A DNA stretch of 64,000 bases from Clostridiales bacterium (lineage in GTDB: Bacteria; Bacillota; Clostridia; Oscillospirales; Oscillospiraceae): contig CABIYX010000002.1 in assembly GCA_902363045.1 (NCBI GenBank), positions 23,656-87,655 of the forward strand. The letters run 5' to 3'. A program made the translations under genes and the position numbers. This document shows positions 50,335-59,837 of this stretch, piece after piece. Within the stretch, counting starts at the first letter, position 1. Each line of letters starts with the position of its first letter. The notes beneath the pieces are model-generated. The model was not told the origin of the DNA and made no database searches. It saw nothing but the letters and a program-made list of their open reading frames with translations.

Positions 50335-52902
50335 ATGTCTAAAAAACCCCAATACGATCCTGAGGAGATCCGCTACCCGAACCAGAAGATCGAAATATCC
50401 CCTCTGGTTCCGGAGATGGAGCAGTCCTATATCGAATATGCCATGTCCGTCATTGTGGGCCGGGCCCTGCCCGACGTGCGGGATGGCCTGAAGCCGGTCC
50501 ACCGCCGCATCCTCTACGCTATGTATGAGGACAATTTGACCTCAGACAAGCCCTTTAAAAAGTCGGCTACCTGCGTGGGCGATGTGCTGGGCCGCTACCA
50601 CCCCCACGGAGACCAGTCTGTTTACGACGCCCTGGTTCGCCTGGCCCAGGACTTCTCCATGCGGTATATGCTGGTGGACGGCCACGGCAACTTCGGCTCC
50701 GTGGATGGCGATCCCCCCGCCGCCTACCGTTACACCGAGGCCCGGCTGTCCAAGCTGTCTGATGAAATGCTGCGGGACATTGAGAAGGATACTGTGGACT
50801 GGGACCCCAACTTTGACGAGACCCGGAAGGAGCCCAAGGTGCTCCCCTCCCGGTTCCCCAACCTGCTGGTCAACGGCTCCAGCGGCATCGCCGTGGGCAT
50901 GGCCACCAATATCCCGCCCCACAACCTTACAGAGGTCATCGACGCCGTGATCTGTGTTCTGGACGATCCGGAGGCCACCCTCCCCGACCTGATGGAGCAT
51001 ATCCACGGCCCCGACTTCCCCACCCGGGGCATCATCATGGGCCGCAGCGGCATCCGGGCGGCCTACGCCACCGGCCGGGGCCGGATCACCGTCCGGGCCC
51101 GCCACGAGTTTGAGGAGTTCGGCAAGGACCGCACCCGCATCATCATCACTGAGATCCCCTATCAGGTGAATAAGCGGATGCTCATCAAGAATATGGCCGA
51201 CCAGGTGGAGGACAAGCGCCTGGAGGGCATCTCCGACATCCGGGACGAGACCGACCGGAACGGTATGCGCATCGTCATTGAGTTGAAGCGGGACGCCAAT
51301 CCCCAGGTGGTGCTCAACCGCCTGTTTGCCCAGACTCAGCTCCAGACCACCTTTGCCATCAATATGCTGGCCCTGGTGGAGGTCAACGGGAAGCTTCAGC
51401 CCAAGATCCTCTCCCTGCGGCACATTCTGGACGAGTACATCGCCTATCAGGAGCAGATCATCATCCGCCGCACCCGGTTCGACCTGAAAAAGGCCCAGGA
51501 GCGGGCCCACCTGCTGGAGGGCCTGTTGGTGGCCCAGGACAACATCGACGAGGTCATCCATATCATCCGCACCAGCTATGACGACGCCAGGCAGCGACTG
51601 TGCCAGCGCTTCGACCTGGATGAGATCCAGGCCCAGGCCATTCTGGATATGCGCCTGAAGGCCCTCCAGGGCCTGGACCGGGAGAAGCTGGAGAAGGAGT
51701 ATCAGGAGTTGGAGGAGCGCATTGCCTACTTCAACCAGCTGCTCTCCAGCGAGGAGATGCTTCGGGGCGTGTTGAAGGAAGAACTTACCGCCATCCGGGA
51801 CAAGTACGGCGACCAGCGGTACACTGAGATCCAGGATGTGGAGGACGAGATCGACATCGAGGACCTCATTGAGGAGGAGCAGTGCGTCTTTACCCTGACT
51901 CAGGCCGGCTACATCAAGCGCACCCCGGTGAGCGAGTACGCCGCCCAGTCCAAGGGCGGTATGGGCAAGAAGGGCATCACCACCCGGGAGGAGGACACCG
52001 TGGTGGATGTGTTCACCGCCTCCACCCATGACTACCTGCTGTTCTTTACCGACACTGGTAAGGTGTACCGGAAAAAGGGCTATCAGATCCCGGAGAGCGG
52101 AAAGACCGCCAAGGGGACCAACCTGGTGAATATCCTCCAGGTGGAGCCGGGAGAGCGGGTCCAGACCATGCTCCACTTCCGGGAGACCGGGGAGGAAGAG
52201 CTCTATCTGTTCATGGTCACCCGTCAGGGCACGGTCAAGCGCCTGGCGGTCTCCGCCCTGAAGAACATCCGGGCCAGCGGTATTCGTGCCCTGACCCTGG
52301 ACGAGGGCGACGAGCTGGTCTGCGTTCTGGAGACCGACGGGGCCCAGAAGATCCTGATTGCCACCCACGACGGAATGGCTGTGTGCTTTGATGAGCAGGA
52401 CGTCCGGCCCATGGGCCGGACCGCTGTGGGCGTCCGGGGGATCCGCCTGCGGGAGGGCGACTATGTGGTGGGGGCCGGCCGGGCTGCCGAGGGCCGGACC
52501 GTGCTGTCCATCACAGAAAATGGCTACGGCAAGCGCACCCCCGTGGAGGAATACCGGATCACAAACCGGGGCGGCCTGGGCATCAAGAACTATATGGTCA
52601 CCGAAAAGACCGGCCCAGTGGTGGGCATCAAGGTGGTGGAGGGCGGCGAGGACCTGCTGCTGGTCACCCAGGCGGGCATCCTGATCCGCACCCATGTGGA
52701 CACGATCCGCACCGCCGGCCGGGCCACCCAGGGCGTCATTGTCATGCGCTTCAAGGAGGATGGAGACAGAGTGATCTCCCTGGCACTGGCCGACCGGGAG
52801 GAGGAAGAATCCACAAATTCAGAGAAAATTGTGGAAAACTCTCTGGCTTCCGGGCAAGACGGATCGGAGGCGCCGGAGCAGGTCTCCACGGAGGAGCCTT
52901 GA
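50335..52902 (+). CDS. gyrA: DNA gyrase subunit A
   Basis: An 855-residue subunit with an N-terminal breakage-reunion domain and a C-terminal beta-pinwheel. The catalytic tyrosine lies in [13 protein letters not shown] (about 126-138; most gyrases have AMRYTEARM). The quinolone pocket reads [17 protein letters not shown] (about 84-100), with Gln where Escherichia coli has Ser83, and Asp at the 87 position. The GyrA box [10 protein letters not shown] (about 540-549) identifies it as gyrase rather than ParC. A Glu/Ser-rich tail ends the protein. Copy e of the palindrome falls in its last codons. Confidence 0.98.
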   Translation: MSKKPQYDPEEIRYPNQKIEISPLVPEMEQSYIEYAMSVIVGRALPDVRDGLKPVHRRILYAMYEDNLTSDKPFKKSATCVGDVLGRYHPHGDQSVYDALVRLAQDFSMRYMLVDGHGNFGSVDGDPPAAYRYTEARLSKLSDEMLRDIEKDTVDWDPNFDETRKEPKVLPSRFPNLLVNGSSGIAVGMATNIPPHNLTEVIDAVICVLDDPEATLPDLMEHIHGPDFPTRGIIMGRSGIRAAYATGRGRITVRARHEFEEFGKDRTRIIITEIPYQVNKRMLIKNMADQVEDKRLEGISDIRDETDRNGMRIVIELKRDANPQVVLNRLFAQTQLQTTFAINMLALVEVNGKLQPKILSLRHILDEYIAYQEQIIIRRTRFDLKKAQERAHLLEGLLVAQDNIDEVIHIIRTSYDDARQRLCQRFDLDEIQAQAILDMRLKALQGLDREKLEKEYQELEERIAYFNQLLSSEEMLRGVLKEELTAIRDKYGDQRYTEIQDVEDEIDIEDLIEEEQCVFTLTQAGYIKRTPVSEYAAQSKGGMGKKGITTREEDTVVDVFTASTHDYLLFFTDTGKVYRKKGYQIPESGKTAKGTNLVNILQVEPGERVQTMLHFRETGEEELYLFMVTRQGTVKRLAVSALKNIRASGIRALTLDEGDELVCVLETDGAQKILIATHDGMAVCFDEQDVRPMGRTAVGVRGIRLREGDYVVGAGRAAEGRTVLSITENGYGKRTPVEEYRITNRGGLGIKNYMVTEKTGPVVGIKVVEGGEDLLLVTQAGILIRTHVDTIRTAGRATQGVIVMRFKEDGDRVISLALADREEEESTNSEKIVENSLASGQDGSEAPEQVSTEEP
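52807..52838. other. Paired DnaA-box-like palindrome, 32 bp (copy e)
   Basis: GAATCCACA, 14 bases, TGTGGAAAA, in the poorly constrained 3' end of gyrA. Confidence 0.55.
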
Positions 52903-52940
52903 CCGGCGGAGATCAGCCATAGAACAGAAAGGACAAAACC

Positions 52941-53399
52941 ATGAAATTGGCAAACGCACTCTCCCAGCGCGCTGAGCTTCAGACCTGTATCCGGCAGCTG
53001 GAGGAGCGATTGAACAACAACGCGCAGGTCCAGGAGGGGGAGGAGCCCGCGGAGGACCCCATGGAGCTTCTCCGGGAGCTGGATGAGGATTACGCCCAGC
53101 TGGAGGCTCTGATCGCCCGGATCAACCGGACCAACAGCGCCACCCTGGTGGACGGGGTCCCGCTGTCCGACCTGCTGGCCCGCCGGGACTGCATGACCGG
53201 CCGACTGGGGATCCTCCGTGGTTTTTTAAGCAGCGCCAGCAGCCTGGTCAGCCGCCGGACGGTGGGTGAGATCCGGATCCGCAGCGCTGTCAACGTCCGG
53301 GAGCTGCAAAAGCAGGTGGATCAGCAGTCCAAAAGCCTGCGGGAGCTGGACGCTGTTATTCAGGAAACCAACTGGACCACAGAGCTGATGGAGCACTGA
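52941..53399 (+). CDS. DIP1984 family protein
   Basis: A 152-residue, largely helical protein: LANALSQRAELQTCIRQLEERLNNNAQVQEGEEPAEDPMELLRELD, then INRTNSATLVDGVPLSDLLARRDCMTGRLGILRGFL and RTVGEIRIRSAVNVRELQKQVDQQSKSLRELDAVIQETNW. These match the DIP1984 family of unknown function, found scattered in bacteria. It has GAAAGGA. It is downstream of gyrA with a 38-bp gap. Confidence 0.85.
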   Translation: MKLANALSQRAELQTCIRQLEERLNNNAQVQEGEEPAEDPMELLRELDEDYAQLEALIARINRTNSATLVDGVPLSDLLARRDCMTGRLGILRGFLSSASSLVSRRTVGEIRIRSAVNVRELQKQVDQQSKSLRELDAVIQETNWTTELMEH

Positions 53400-53493
53400 G
53401 AGAAGAAAACGCTTTGGGGCGGGGATCCATGTCCCCACCCAAAAGCTTTGGCAGCACAGAAGGCGGGCGTCAAGCTCCCTGTGCCGGAGCAGA

Positions 53494-53642
53494 TAGGCAC
53501 ACAGTTATGGTAACGCGCGGGACCATGCGCTGGGTTCGACTCCTGGGTATTGTTACGTCCGGTACAGTAACACGGGCACCGTGATCCATGACAGTTATGA
53601 CCGGACGCCGATTTTGTGCGGGTGGGCTTGGGGATCAAAAAA
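53494..53642 (+). pseudogene. Possible decayed C-terminal gene fragment
   Basis: After the TAG ending at 53493, one frame is open to beyond 53642 and reads AHSYGNARDHALGST, then PGYCYVRYSNTGTVIHDSYD and RTPILCGWAWGSKK. The Tyr/Gly/Asp-rich composition looks like the end of a secreted repeat-type protein rather than random sequence. No start or upstream domain exists. In the rest of 53400-53493 I see nothing certain. Confidence 0.3.
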
Positions 53643-53700
53643 GCCTTCCCCCCACAGGGGGGAAGGTGGCACGGCCAAAGGCCGTGACGGATGAGGGGGC
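53637..53700 (+). repeat. Left inverted hairpin repeat of the DUF559 cassette
   Basis: AAAAAAGCCTTCCCCCCACA, GGGGGGAAGGTGGC, the hairpin CACGGCCAAAGGCCGTG, ACGGATGAGGGGGC. It is inverted relative to 54049-54106. Confidence 0.75.
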
Positions 53701-53708
53701 GAAGAGAT

Positions 53709-54560
53709 ATGAAACCAGAGCGAAAAAACTTTGCCCAACATCTTAGAAAAGAAGCGACACCGGAAGAGCGACATCTGTGGTATGATTTTTTAAAGTCATA
53801 CCCGATTCAATTTCGCTGTCAGGTTCCGTTTGGTCCGTATTTTTTAGACTTTTATTGTGCAAAAGCAAAATTAGCTGTGGAACTTGACGGCGCGCAACAT
53901 TACGAAGAAGAAAAACAGCAGTATGATCGAATCAGAACTGTATTCTTACAAAAAAACTACCAGATCAAAGTTATTCGTTTCACAAATCTGGAAATAGCAC
54001 AGCAGTTTGAAGGGGTATGCACAACAATTCATCGAGAAGTGATACAGAGGGCCCCCTTATCCGCCCCCTGCGGGGGCACCTTCCCCCCACAGGGGGGAAG
54101 GCTTTTCAATCAGGAGGCAGTCATGAAAACAGTTACGATCTACACCGACGGGGCCTGCTCCGGCAATCCGGGTCCCGGAGGCTGGGGCGCCATCCTGATG
54201 TACGGCCCCCACAAGAAGGAGATGTCCGGCGGAGAGTCTCAGACCACGAACAACCGCATGGAGCTCACCGGGGCGATCTCTGCCCTTCGGGCTTTGAAGG
54301 AGCCCTGTCAGGTGGAATTGTACTCCGACTCCAAGTATGTCATCGACGCCCTGGAAAAGGGCTGGGCTAAGGGCTGGCGGGCCAGAGGCTGGATCAAGGG
54401 AGACAAGAAACCCGCCCTGAACCCCGACCTGTGGCAGCAGCTGCTGGAGCTGTGTGAATATCACACCGTCAACCTCCACTGGGTAAAGGGACACGCCAGC
54501 AACCCCTACAACAACCGCTGTGACGAGCTGGCGGTGGCGGAGAGCAGAAAATTCCGATGA
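53709..54560 (+). CDS. DUF559 endonuclease-like domain running in frame into RNase HI
   Basis: The frame is open for 283 residues. Residues about 3-113 ([65 protein letters not shown]...) are a DUF559/Vsr-like nuclease fold with the expected Asp, Glu-x-Asp and His residues. The next ~25 residues ([23 protein letters not shown]) are encoded by the right hairpin repeat and the rnhA ribosome-binding region. RNase HI then follows in the same frame without a stop. The DUF559 part has low GC and AT-rich codon use unlike its neighbours, suggesting transfer. The ATG at 53709 has only a weak GAAGAG box. Confidence 0.75.
   Translation: MKPERKNFAQHLRKEATPEERHLWYDFLKSYPIQFRCQVPFGPYFLDFYCAKAKLAVELDGAQHYEEEKQQYDRIRTVFLQKNYQIKVIRFTNLEIAQQFEGVCTTIHREVIQRAPLSAPCGGTFPPQGGRLFNQEAVMKTVTIYTDGACSGNPGPGGWGAILMYGPHKKEMSGGESQTTNNRMELTGAISALRALKEPCQVELYSDSKYVIDALEKGWAKGWRARGWIKGDKKPALNPDLWQQLLELCEYHTVNLHWVKGHASNPYNNRCDELAVAESRKFR
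54049..54106 (-). repeat. Right inverted hairpin repeat of the DUF559 cassette
   Basis: Its reverse complement begins AAAAGCCTTCCCCCCTGTGG and ends near GGATAAGGGGGCCC, parallel to 53637-53700 with a different inner hairpin (GCCCCCGCAGGGGGC). Confidence 0.75.
54123..54560 (+). CDS. rnhA: Ribonuclease HI
   Basis: A 145-residue RNase H1: [25 protein letters not shown] (first catalytic Asp at about 9), [16 protein letters not shown] (Glu at about 48), [27 protein letters not shown] (Asp at about 71), and [20 protein letters not shown] with the fourth Asp at about 134. It cleaves RNA in RNA-DNA hybrids. It has its own AGGAGG and ATG, so it can be made alone as well as fused to the DUF559 part. 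Note [13 protein letters not shown] is the fully canonical E. coli-type start. Confidence 0.96.
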   Translation: MKTVTIYTDGACSGNPGPGGWGAILMYGPHKKEMSGGESQTTNNRMELTGAISALRALKEPCQVELYSDSKYVIDALEKGWAKGWRARGWIKGDKKPALNPDLWQQLLELCEYHTVNLHWVKGHASNPYNNRCDELAVAESRKFR

Positions 54561-54561
54561 T

Positions 54562-54593
54562 TTATCCACATTTTTCGCAAAAAATGTGGATAA
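54562..54593. other. Paired DnaA-box-like palindrome, 32 bp (copy f, perfect DnaA boxes)
   Basis: TTATCCACA, 14 bases, TGTGGATAA: two exact consensus DnaA boxes in inverted orientation just after the rnhA stop. The spacer TTTTTCGCAAAAAA makes the whole a near-perfect hairpin, which could also terminate rnhA. Confidence 0.65.
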
Positions 54594-54621
54594 ATTCCGG
54601 CGTGCGGCAAGAAAGCTGCCC

Positions 54622-54888
54622 TTGACAACCTGGGTTTTGTATATTACAATGTCACTCAAAGCAGAGACAGAGAACAGTACCCCCCGCCGGGGCGCAAGAG
54701 AGAGGATGGCCGGTGCGAATCCTTCGAGGGCGGAGTGGGAAGGCCCTCTGGAGCGCGGGCAGGAAATGGCCCGCCGGTCCCCCGCCGTTACCGGGAACGA
54801 AGTGCGTGTCAGCCAGACACGAATTCAGGTGGAACCACGGACAGCTTTGTTCGCCCTGAGCCGATACAGCCGGCTCAGGGCGTTTTTG
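54622..54888 (+). promoter_or_regulatory. T-box leader of glyS with promoter and terminator
   Basis: TTGACA, 17 bases, TACAAT (54622-54650). A likely specifier stem, GGAT-GGCCGGTGC-GAATCC, has GGC (Gly) at 54708. The T-box sequence AGGTGGAACCACGG is at 54827-54840. The terminator CGCCCTGAGCCG with complement and TTTTTG is at 54852-54888. It would sense uncharged tRNA-Gly. Confidence 0.88.
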
Positions 54889-54967
54889 TTTGCTCTGGGC
54901 CATGAGAAGAACCCCCGCCCTACCGGCTTCTTCTCAACGAAAAATCAAAGAAAAAGGAGCAAGCATC

Positions 54968-56389
54968 ATGAAAAACAGCGAAAAGACCATGGAAAAGATC
55001 GTCGCTCTGTGTAAAGGACGGGGATTTATCTTCTCCGGCTCTGAGATCTACGGCGGTCTGGCCAACACCTGGGACTACGGCCCTCTGGGTGTGGAGCTGA
55101 AAAACAACGTGAAGAAGGCGTGGTGGAAGAAGTTCGTCCAGGAGAACCCCTATAACGTGGGCCTGGACGCCGCCATCCTGATGAATCCCCAGGTTTGGGT
55201 GGCCTCCGGCCATGTGGGCGGCTTCTCCGACCCTCTGATGGACTGTAAGGAGTGCAAGGAGCGCTTTCGCGCCGACAAGGTCATTGAGGACTGGTGCCAG
55301 GAGAACAGCTTTGAGCTGGGCCACAGTGTGGACGCCATGAGCCAGGCGGAGATGAAGGCCTTTGTGGAGGAGCACAACATCTGCTGCCCCACCTGCGGCG
55401 AGTTCAACTGGACGGACATCCGGCAGTTCAACCTGATGTTCAAGACCTTCCAGGGGGTCACCGAGGACGCCAAGAATACCGTTTATCTCCGTCCTGAGAC
55501 CGCCCAGGGCATTTTTGTCAACTTCCAGAACGTCCAGCGGACCACCCGCCGGAAGCTGCCCTTCGGCGTATGCCAGATCGGCAAGTCCTTCCGCAACGAG
55601 ATCACCCCGGGCAACTTCACCTTCCGCACCCGTGAGTTTGAGCAGATGGAGCTGGAGTTCTTCTGCAAGCCGGGCACCGAGCTGGAGTGGTTCGCCTATT
55701 GGAAAAAGTTCTGCCACGACTGGCTGCTGGGCCTGGGCATCCGGGACGAGAACCTGCGCCTGCGGGATCACGACCCCGAGGAGTTGAGCCACTACTCCAA
55801 CGCCACCACCGACTTTGAGTTCGTGTTCCCCTTCGGCTGGGGCGAGCTGTGGGGCGTGGCCTCCCGCACCAACTTCGACCTGACCGCCCACCAGAACACC
55901 TCCGGCAAGGATCAGACCTACTTCGATCAGGAGAGCGGCGAGCACTACATCCCCTATGTGGTGGAGCCCTCTCTGGGCGCCGACCGTGTTACCCTGGCCT
56001 TCCTGGTGGACGCCTACGACGAGGAGGTGGTGGACGCCGAGAAGAACGACGTTCGCACCGTCCTGCGCCTCCACCCCGCTCTGGCCCCCTTCAAGTGCGC
56101 CGTGCTGCCCCTGTCCAAGAAGCTGGGCGAAAAGGGACGGGAGATCCAGGCCGAGCTGTCCAAGTACTTCATGGTGGATTATGACGACGCCGGCTCCATC
56201 GGCAAGCGCTACCGCCGTGAGGATGAGATCGGCACGCCCTATTGCATCACCGTGGACTTCCAGACTGTGGGCGACGACAAGACCCCCGCGGACAACGCCG
56301 TCACGATCCGGGACCGTGACACCATGGAGCAGGTGCGCGTTCCCATCAGCGAGCTGAAGAGCTGGCTGGAGGAGAAGCTGGCGTATTGA
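54968..56389 (+). CDS. glyS: Glycine--tRNA ligase (homodimeric type)
   Basis: A 473-residue class II synthetase of the single-chain alpha2 type, unlike the alpha2-beta2 enzyme of many bacteria. It has [33 protein letters not shown] (motif 1 area, about 14-46), two CxxC pairs in a zinc-like insert (CKEC, CPTC) and motif 2 [35 protein letters not shown] (about 199-233). Motif 3 [16 protein letters not shown] lies at about 336-351. The C-terminal anticodon domain starts at about 375. The start at 54968 has AAAGGAG. It is under Gly T-box control. Confidence 0.97.
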   Translation: MKNSEKTMEKIVALCKGRGFIFSGSEIYGGLANTWDYGPLGVELKNNVKKAWWKKFVQENPYNVGLDAAILMNPQVWVASGHVGGFSDPLMDCKECKERFRADKVIEDWCQENSFELGHSVDAMSQAEMKAFVEEHNICCPTCGEFNWTDIRQFNLMFKTFQGVTEDAKNTVYLRPETAQGIFVNFQNVQRTTRRKLPFGVCQIGKSFRNEITPGNFTFRTREFEQMELEFFCKPGTELEWFAYWKKFCHDWLLGLGIRDENLRLRDHDPEELSHYSNATTDFEFVFPFGWGELWGVASRTNFDLTAHQNTSGKDQTYFDQESGEHYIPYVVEPSLGADRVTLAFLVDAYDEEVVDAEKNDVRTVLRLHPALAPFKCAVLPLSKKLGEKGREIQAELSKYFMVDYDDAGSIGKRYRREDEIGTPYCITVDFQTVGDDKTPADNAVTIRDRDTMEQVRVPISELKSWLEEKLAY

Positions 56390-56407
56390 TCGTCATTTGA
56401 GAAAGCA

Positions 56408-56453
56408 GAAAACCGTCTGGAGCAGTTGTAAGGCTGTTCCAGACGGTTTTTTA
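56408..56453 (+). terminator. Intrinsic terminator of glyS
   Basis: AAACCGTCTGGA and its complement with a G/T-rich loop, then TTTTTT. Confidence 0.9.
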
Positions 56454-56529
56454 GTTGCGGTCCTATAAGAGAATATGTGGGTCTGGAACGGCGGACAGCC
56501 GCCCTCCTGTTCTCCGCCACGGAATGTTT

Positions 56530-57222
56530 CCCCCACGATTCCGTAGGGGAGGGGCTCGCCCCTCCCGTTGTCTGGTTCTGCTGTGATTTGCCAGAAACGC
56601 CGTAGGGGCGGCCCTCTGTGGCCGCCCGCCAGGTCTCTGCCGCAGAATGTTTTCCCCACCATTCCGTAGGGGCGGGTCTCCTGACCCGCCCGCTTTCCGT
56701 GGACCATGACATTCGTAGGGCGCGACGACCCGGCGCGCCGCCTCAAAGGGCGAAACCCCAGCGTTGACCGAAGAAATTCCGAAACCGGCGGGAGGGGCAA
56801 GCCCCTCCCCTACGGGATGAATGGGGAAACGTCCCACAACGAGGGACGGGCAGCCACAGAGGGCCGCCCACCCTTCGTGGACCATGACATCCGTAGGGCG
56901 CGACGACCCGGCGCGCCGCCACCCCAGCGTTGACCGAAAAAATTCCGAAACCCGGCGGGAGGGGTAAGCCCCTCCCCTACGGGATGACAGGGAAAATGTC
57001 CCGCAGCGGGGGACGGGCGGGTCTCCTGGCCCTCCCTCCGTAGACCATGATGCCCGTAGGGCGCGACGACCCGGCGCGCCGCCACCCCAGCGTTGACCGA
57101 AGAAATTCCGAAACCCAGCGGGAGGGGCAAGCCCCTCCCCTACGGGATAAACGGGGAAACGTCCCGTAACGGAGGACGGGCGGCCACAGAGTGCCGCCCC
57201 TACGGCGTTTTTAACAGCCCCA
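56530..57222. repeat. Array of composite palindromic repeats
   Basis: The gap 56390-57273 has no gene. It opens with three short palindromes (GGGAGGGGCTCGCCCCTCCC-type, then two GTAGGGGCGG types). Three tandem composite units begin near 56698, 56876 and 57040. Each reads ACCATGACATCCGTAGGGCG..., CGACGACCCGGCGCGCCGCC, AGCGTTGACCGAAGAAATTC, then GGGAGGGGCAAGCCCCTCCC and GGGGAAACGTCCC. A fourth unit lies at 6113. Confidence 0.8.
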
Positions 57223-57273
57223 TTTGGTCCAGTGCGGCGGGGAGTATGCGGGAGAATTGTATTTTCCGCCAGG

Positions 57274-57540
57274 TCAGACCACCAGCGCCCGCAGGGCAAA
57301 GGTGAGGGTCATTACCAGGATCCCCATGCTGGCACAGGCGTCCAAAAACAGAGCGTGCCGGCGTGCCTGCCGGCTGCGGCGGACCCGCGGAGCGGCGGAC
57401 TGGGGCAGAAGAGTTTGTTCAGAGGTCTCCTCTGTCTGGCTGTCCTCGGCTTTTGAGAGCTTCCGGCGGTACTGTTCCAAATCAACGATGTTATCTGTGT
57501 GGCGGATCCAATTCGAGGTGCTGTAATAAAGCGTCTGCAT
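57274..57540 (-). CDS. Small tail-anchored hypothetical protein under a possible SOS-type promoter
   Basis: An 88-residue protein, MQTLYYSTSNWIRHTDNIVD at the N-terminus, a charged middle, an Arg-rich stretch (RVRRSRQARRHALF at about 52-65) and one C-terminal transmembrane helix (about 66-87). No family recognised. The open frame extends far upstream only as an antisense shadow of typA; the ATG at 57540 has GGAGGG and a strong promoter at 57638-57666. A small membrane protein with a damage-type operator invites comparison with SOS division inhibitors, but there is no LysM domain and no homology to YneA is evident. Confidence 0.7.
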   Translation of the reverse strand: MQTLYYSTSNWIRHTDNIVDLEQYRRKLSKAEDSQTEETSEQTLLPQSAAPRVRRSRQARRHALFLDACASMGILVMTLTFALRALVV

Positions 57541-57637
57541 AAAATGTCCCTCCAATCCCCTGGGAGATGCAGGGGAAGCTGATTCAGGTCCGGCGTCCCG
57601 TTTGAGTCTCACAAAACAGGACTTATGTTCTACTTGG

Positions 57638-57683
57638 ATAATACAACAAATGTTCGAATTTGTCAAGAGAAGTCGAACATTTT
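57638..57683 (-). promoter_or_regulatory. Promoter with GAAC-type inverted repeat (LexA-box-like)
   Basis: On the minus strand TTGACA, 17 bases, TATTAT. Inside the spacer lies CGAACATTTGTTG, close to the Gram-positive LexA consensus CGAAC-N4-GTTCG. On the plus strand AAATGTTCGA and TCGAACATTT form a perfect 10-bp inverted repeat spanning the -35. Confidence 0.55.
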
Positions 57684-57697
57684 TTCGGTTTTGCACA

Positions 57698-57729
57698 TTA
57701 TCCACATAGTTTTCCACACCGGTGGACGG
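57698..57729. other. Imperfect paired DnaA-box palindrome
   Basis: Exact DnaA box TTATCCACA, 14 bases, GGTGGACGG (one core mismatch). A second box-like TTTTCCACA lies in the spacer at 57710. It sits in the divergent region before typA. Confidence 0.45.
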
Positions 57730-57804
57730 GTACACTCTGCCTTTTTGCCGGAACTCCCCCGGTGGGAGAAGATGCAATTTTGTGTGAGTTTTTTTGAGGA
57801 ACCG

Positions 57805-57833
57805 TTGATTTTTCTCCCCAAAAGCGGTATAAT
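57805..57833 (+). promoter_or_regulatory. Promoter of typA
   Basis: TTGATT, 17 bases, perfect TATAAT; about 97 bases upstream of the start. Confidence 0.75.
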
Positions 57834-57930
57834 ACTGCGTCCAGACCTGCCAGAATGAGAGACAGGTCCCTTGTTTGAGATGCCCAGGACCCCAGCGGTC
57901 TTGCCGGAGATAGTAGGAGGAGCTTTGTAT

Positions 57931-59760
57931 ATGCGAAATGAGAAGTTGAGAAACATTGCCATTATCGCCCACGTCGATCATGGCAAGACCACTCTGGTGG
58001 ATGAGATGCTCAAGCAGTCCGGCGTGTACCGGGAGAACCAGACCGTGGTGGACCGCGTGATGGACTCCAACGATCTGGAGCGGGAGCGTGGCATCACCAT
58101 CACCGCCAAGAATACCGCCATCCAGTACGGCGATGTGAAGATCAATATTGTGGACACTCCGGGCCACGCCGATTTCGGCGGTGAGGTGGAGCGCATCCTG
58201 AAGATGGTCAACGGCGTCATCCTGCTGGTGGACGCCGCCGAGGGCCCCATGCCTCAGACCCGCTTCGTCCTGTCCAAGGCCCTGGAGCTGGGCCACCGGG
58301 TCATTGTGGTGGTCAACAAGATCGACCGCCCCGACCAGCGGGTGTATGAGGTCATTGACGAGGTGCTGGAGCTTCTGATGGATCTGAACGCCACCGACGA
58401 GCAGCTGGACTCCCCCATGCTGTTCTGCTCCGGACGGCAGGGCACCGCCTCTGTCCAGCCCGATGTGGCAGGCAGCGACCTGAAGCCCCTGTTCGACACC
58501 ATTCTGGAGTATATCCCCGGCCCGGAGGCCGATGTGGAGGCTCCCTTCCAGATGCTGGTCTCCTCCATCGATTACAGCGAGTTCGTGGGCCGCATCGCCA
58601 TCGGCCGCATCGAGCGGGGTACTGTCAAGCAGAACCAGGAGATCGCGGTGTGTAACTACCACGCCCCCGACGCCGCCCCCAAGAAGGCCAAGGCCACTGC
58701 TCTGTATGAGTTCGACGGCCTGGCCAAGGTCCCTGTTGCAGAGGCCACTGCCGGAAATATCATCGCCATGAGCGGCATCGGCGATGTGACTATCGGCGAC
58801 ACCATCTGTGTCCCTGACTGCGTGGAGCCCATCGAGTTTGTGAAGATCTCCGCCCCCACCATCGAAATGACCTTCTCGGTCAACGACTCCCCCTTCGCCG
58901 GGCGGGAGGGCAAGTTCGTCACCAGCCGCCAGCTGCGGGACCGCCTGTTCCGGGAGACCCTGAAGGATGTGTCCCTGCGGGTGAATGAGGTGGAGAGTTC
59001 CACAGACTCCTTCAATGTGGCCGGCCGTGGCGAAATGTCCCTGTCCATCCTGATGGAAACCATGCGCCGGGAGGGTTATGAGTTCCAGGTCTCCCCTCCC
59101 CGTGTGCTGTATCAAGAGATCGACGGCGTTAAGTGCGAGCCTCTGGAGCGCCTGGTGGCCGATGTGCCCAACGACTGTGTGGGCGCAGTAATGGAGAAGA
59201 TCGGCTCCCGCAAGGGCGAGTTCCTGTCCATGAACCCGATGGGCAGCCGCACCAAGCTGGAGTTCCTGGTCCCCTCCCGGGGCCTGTTTGGCTACCGCAA
59301 CGAGTTTTTGACCGATACCAAGGGCGAGGGCATCATGGCCTCTGTCTTTGAGAAGTACGCCCCTGTGAAGGGCGAGATCCAGCGGCGGAGCACCGGCTCC
59401 CTGGTGGCCTTTGAGACCGGCGAGGCGGTGACCTACGGCCTGTTTAACGCCCAGGAGCGCGGGATCCTGTTCATCGGCGCGGGCGTCCCTGTGTACGCGG
59501 GTATGATCGTGGGCGAGACCCCCAAGGCGGAGGACATCTCGGTCAACGTGTGCAAGAAGAAGCAGCTGACCAATATGCGGGCCTCCGGCTCCGACGACGC
59601 CCTGCGCCTGACCACTCCCCGCACCCTCTCCCTGGAGCAGTGCCTGGAGTTCCTGGCGGATGACGAGCTGCTGGAGTGCACCCCGGAGAATCTGCGCCTG
59701 CGCAAGCGGGTGCTGGACCACGGCGAGCGGATGAAGCTGGCCTCCCGGAAGAAGGGCTGA
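57931..59760 (+). CDS. typA: Translational GTPase TypA/BipA
   Basis: A 609-residue ribosome-associated GTPase. G1 is AHVDHGKTT (about 13-21), G2 ERERGITITAK (about 51-61), G3 DTPGHADFGGE (about 75-85) and G4 NKID (about 130-133). Elongation-factor-like domains follow (FQMLVSSIDYSEFVGRIAIGRIERGTV) with the BipA-specific C-terminal domain at about 480-609. It helps 50S maturation and stress adaptation. The start at 57931 has GGAGGAG; the frame is open 20 codons further upstream without a ribosome-binding site. Confidence 0.97.
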   Translation: MRNEKLRNIAIIAHVDHGKTTLVDEMLKQSGVYRENQTVVDRVMDSNDLERERGITITAKNTAIQYGDVKINIVDTPGHADFGGEVERILKMVNGVILLVDAAEGPMPQTRFVLSKALELGHRVIVVVNKIDRPDQRVYEVIDEVLELLMDLNATDEQLDSPMLFCSGRQGTASVQPDVAGSDLKPLFDTILEYIPGPEADVEAPFQMLVSSIDYSEFVGRIAIGRIERGTVKQNQEIAVCNYHAPDAAPKKAKATALYEFDGLAKVPVAEATAGNIIAMSGIGDVTIGDTICVPDCVEPIEFVKISAPTIEMTFSVNDSPFAGREGKFVTSRQLRDRLFRETLKDVSLRVNEVESSTDSFNVAGRGEMSLSILMETMRREGYEFQVSPPRVLYQEIDGVKCEPLERLVADVPNDCVGAVMEKIGSRKGEFLSMNPMGSRTKLEFLVPSRGLFGYRNEFLTDTKGEGIMASVFEKYAPVKGEIQRRSTGSLVAFETGEAVTYGLFNAQERGILFIGAGVPVYAGMIVGETPKAEDISVNVCKKKQLTNMRASGSDDALRLTTPRTLSLEQCLEFLADDELLECTPENLRLRKRVLDHGERMKLASRKKG

Positions 59761-59794
59761 GTCCCGGTGCTTCCTGAGGGTATCCTGAAATGAG

Positions 59795-59837
59795 AAAAGC
59801 TCTGCGTCCTGTTTTGCACAGGATGCAGAGCTTTTTT
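59795..59837 (+). terminator. Intrinsic terminator of typA
   Basis: AAGCTCTGC.TCCTG stem with its complement around a 7-base loop, then TTTTTT. Confidence 0.9.

Noticed and set aside
53520-53570. tRNA-like TPsiC arm (GGGTTCGACTCC)
   Set aside because: No acceptor, D or anticodon arms can be formed around it; the same bases fit an open protein frame better.
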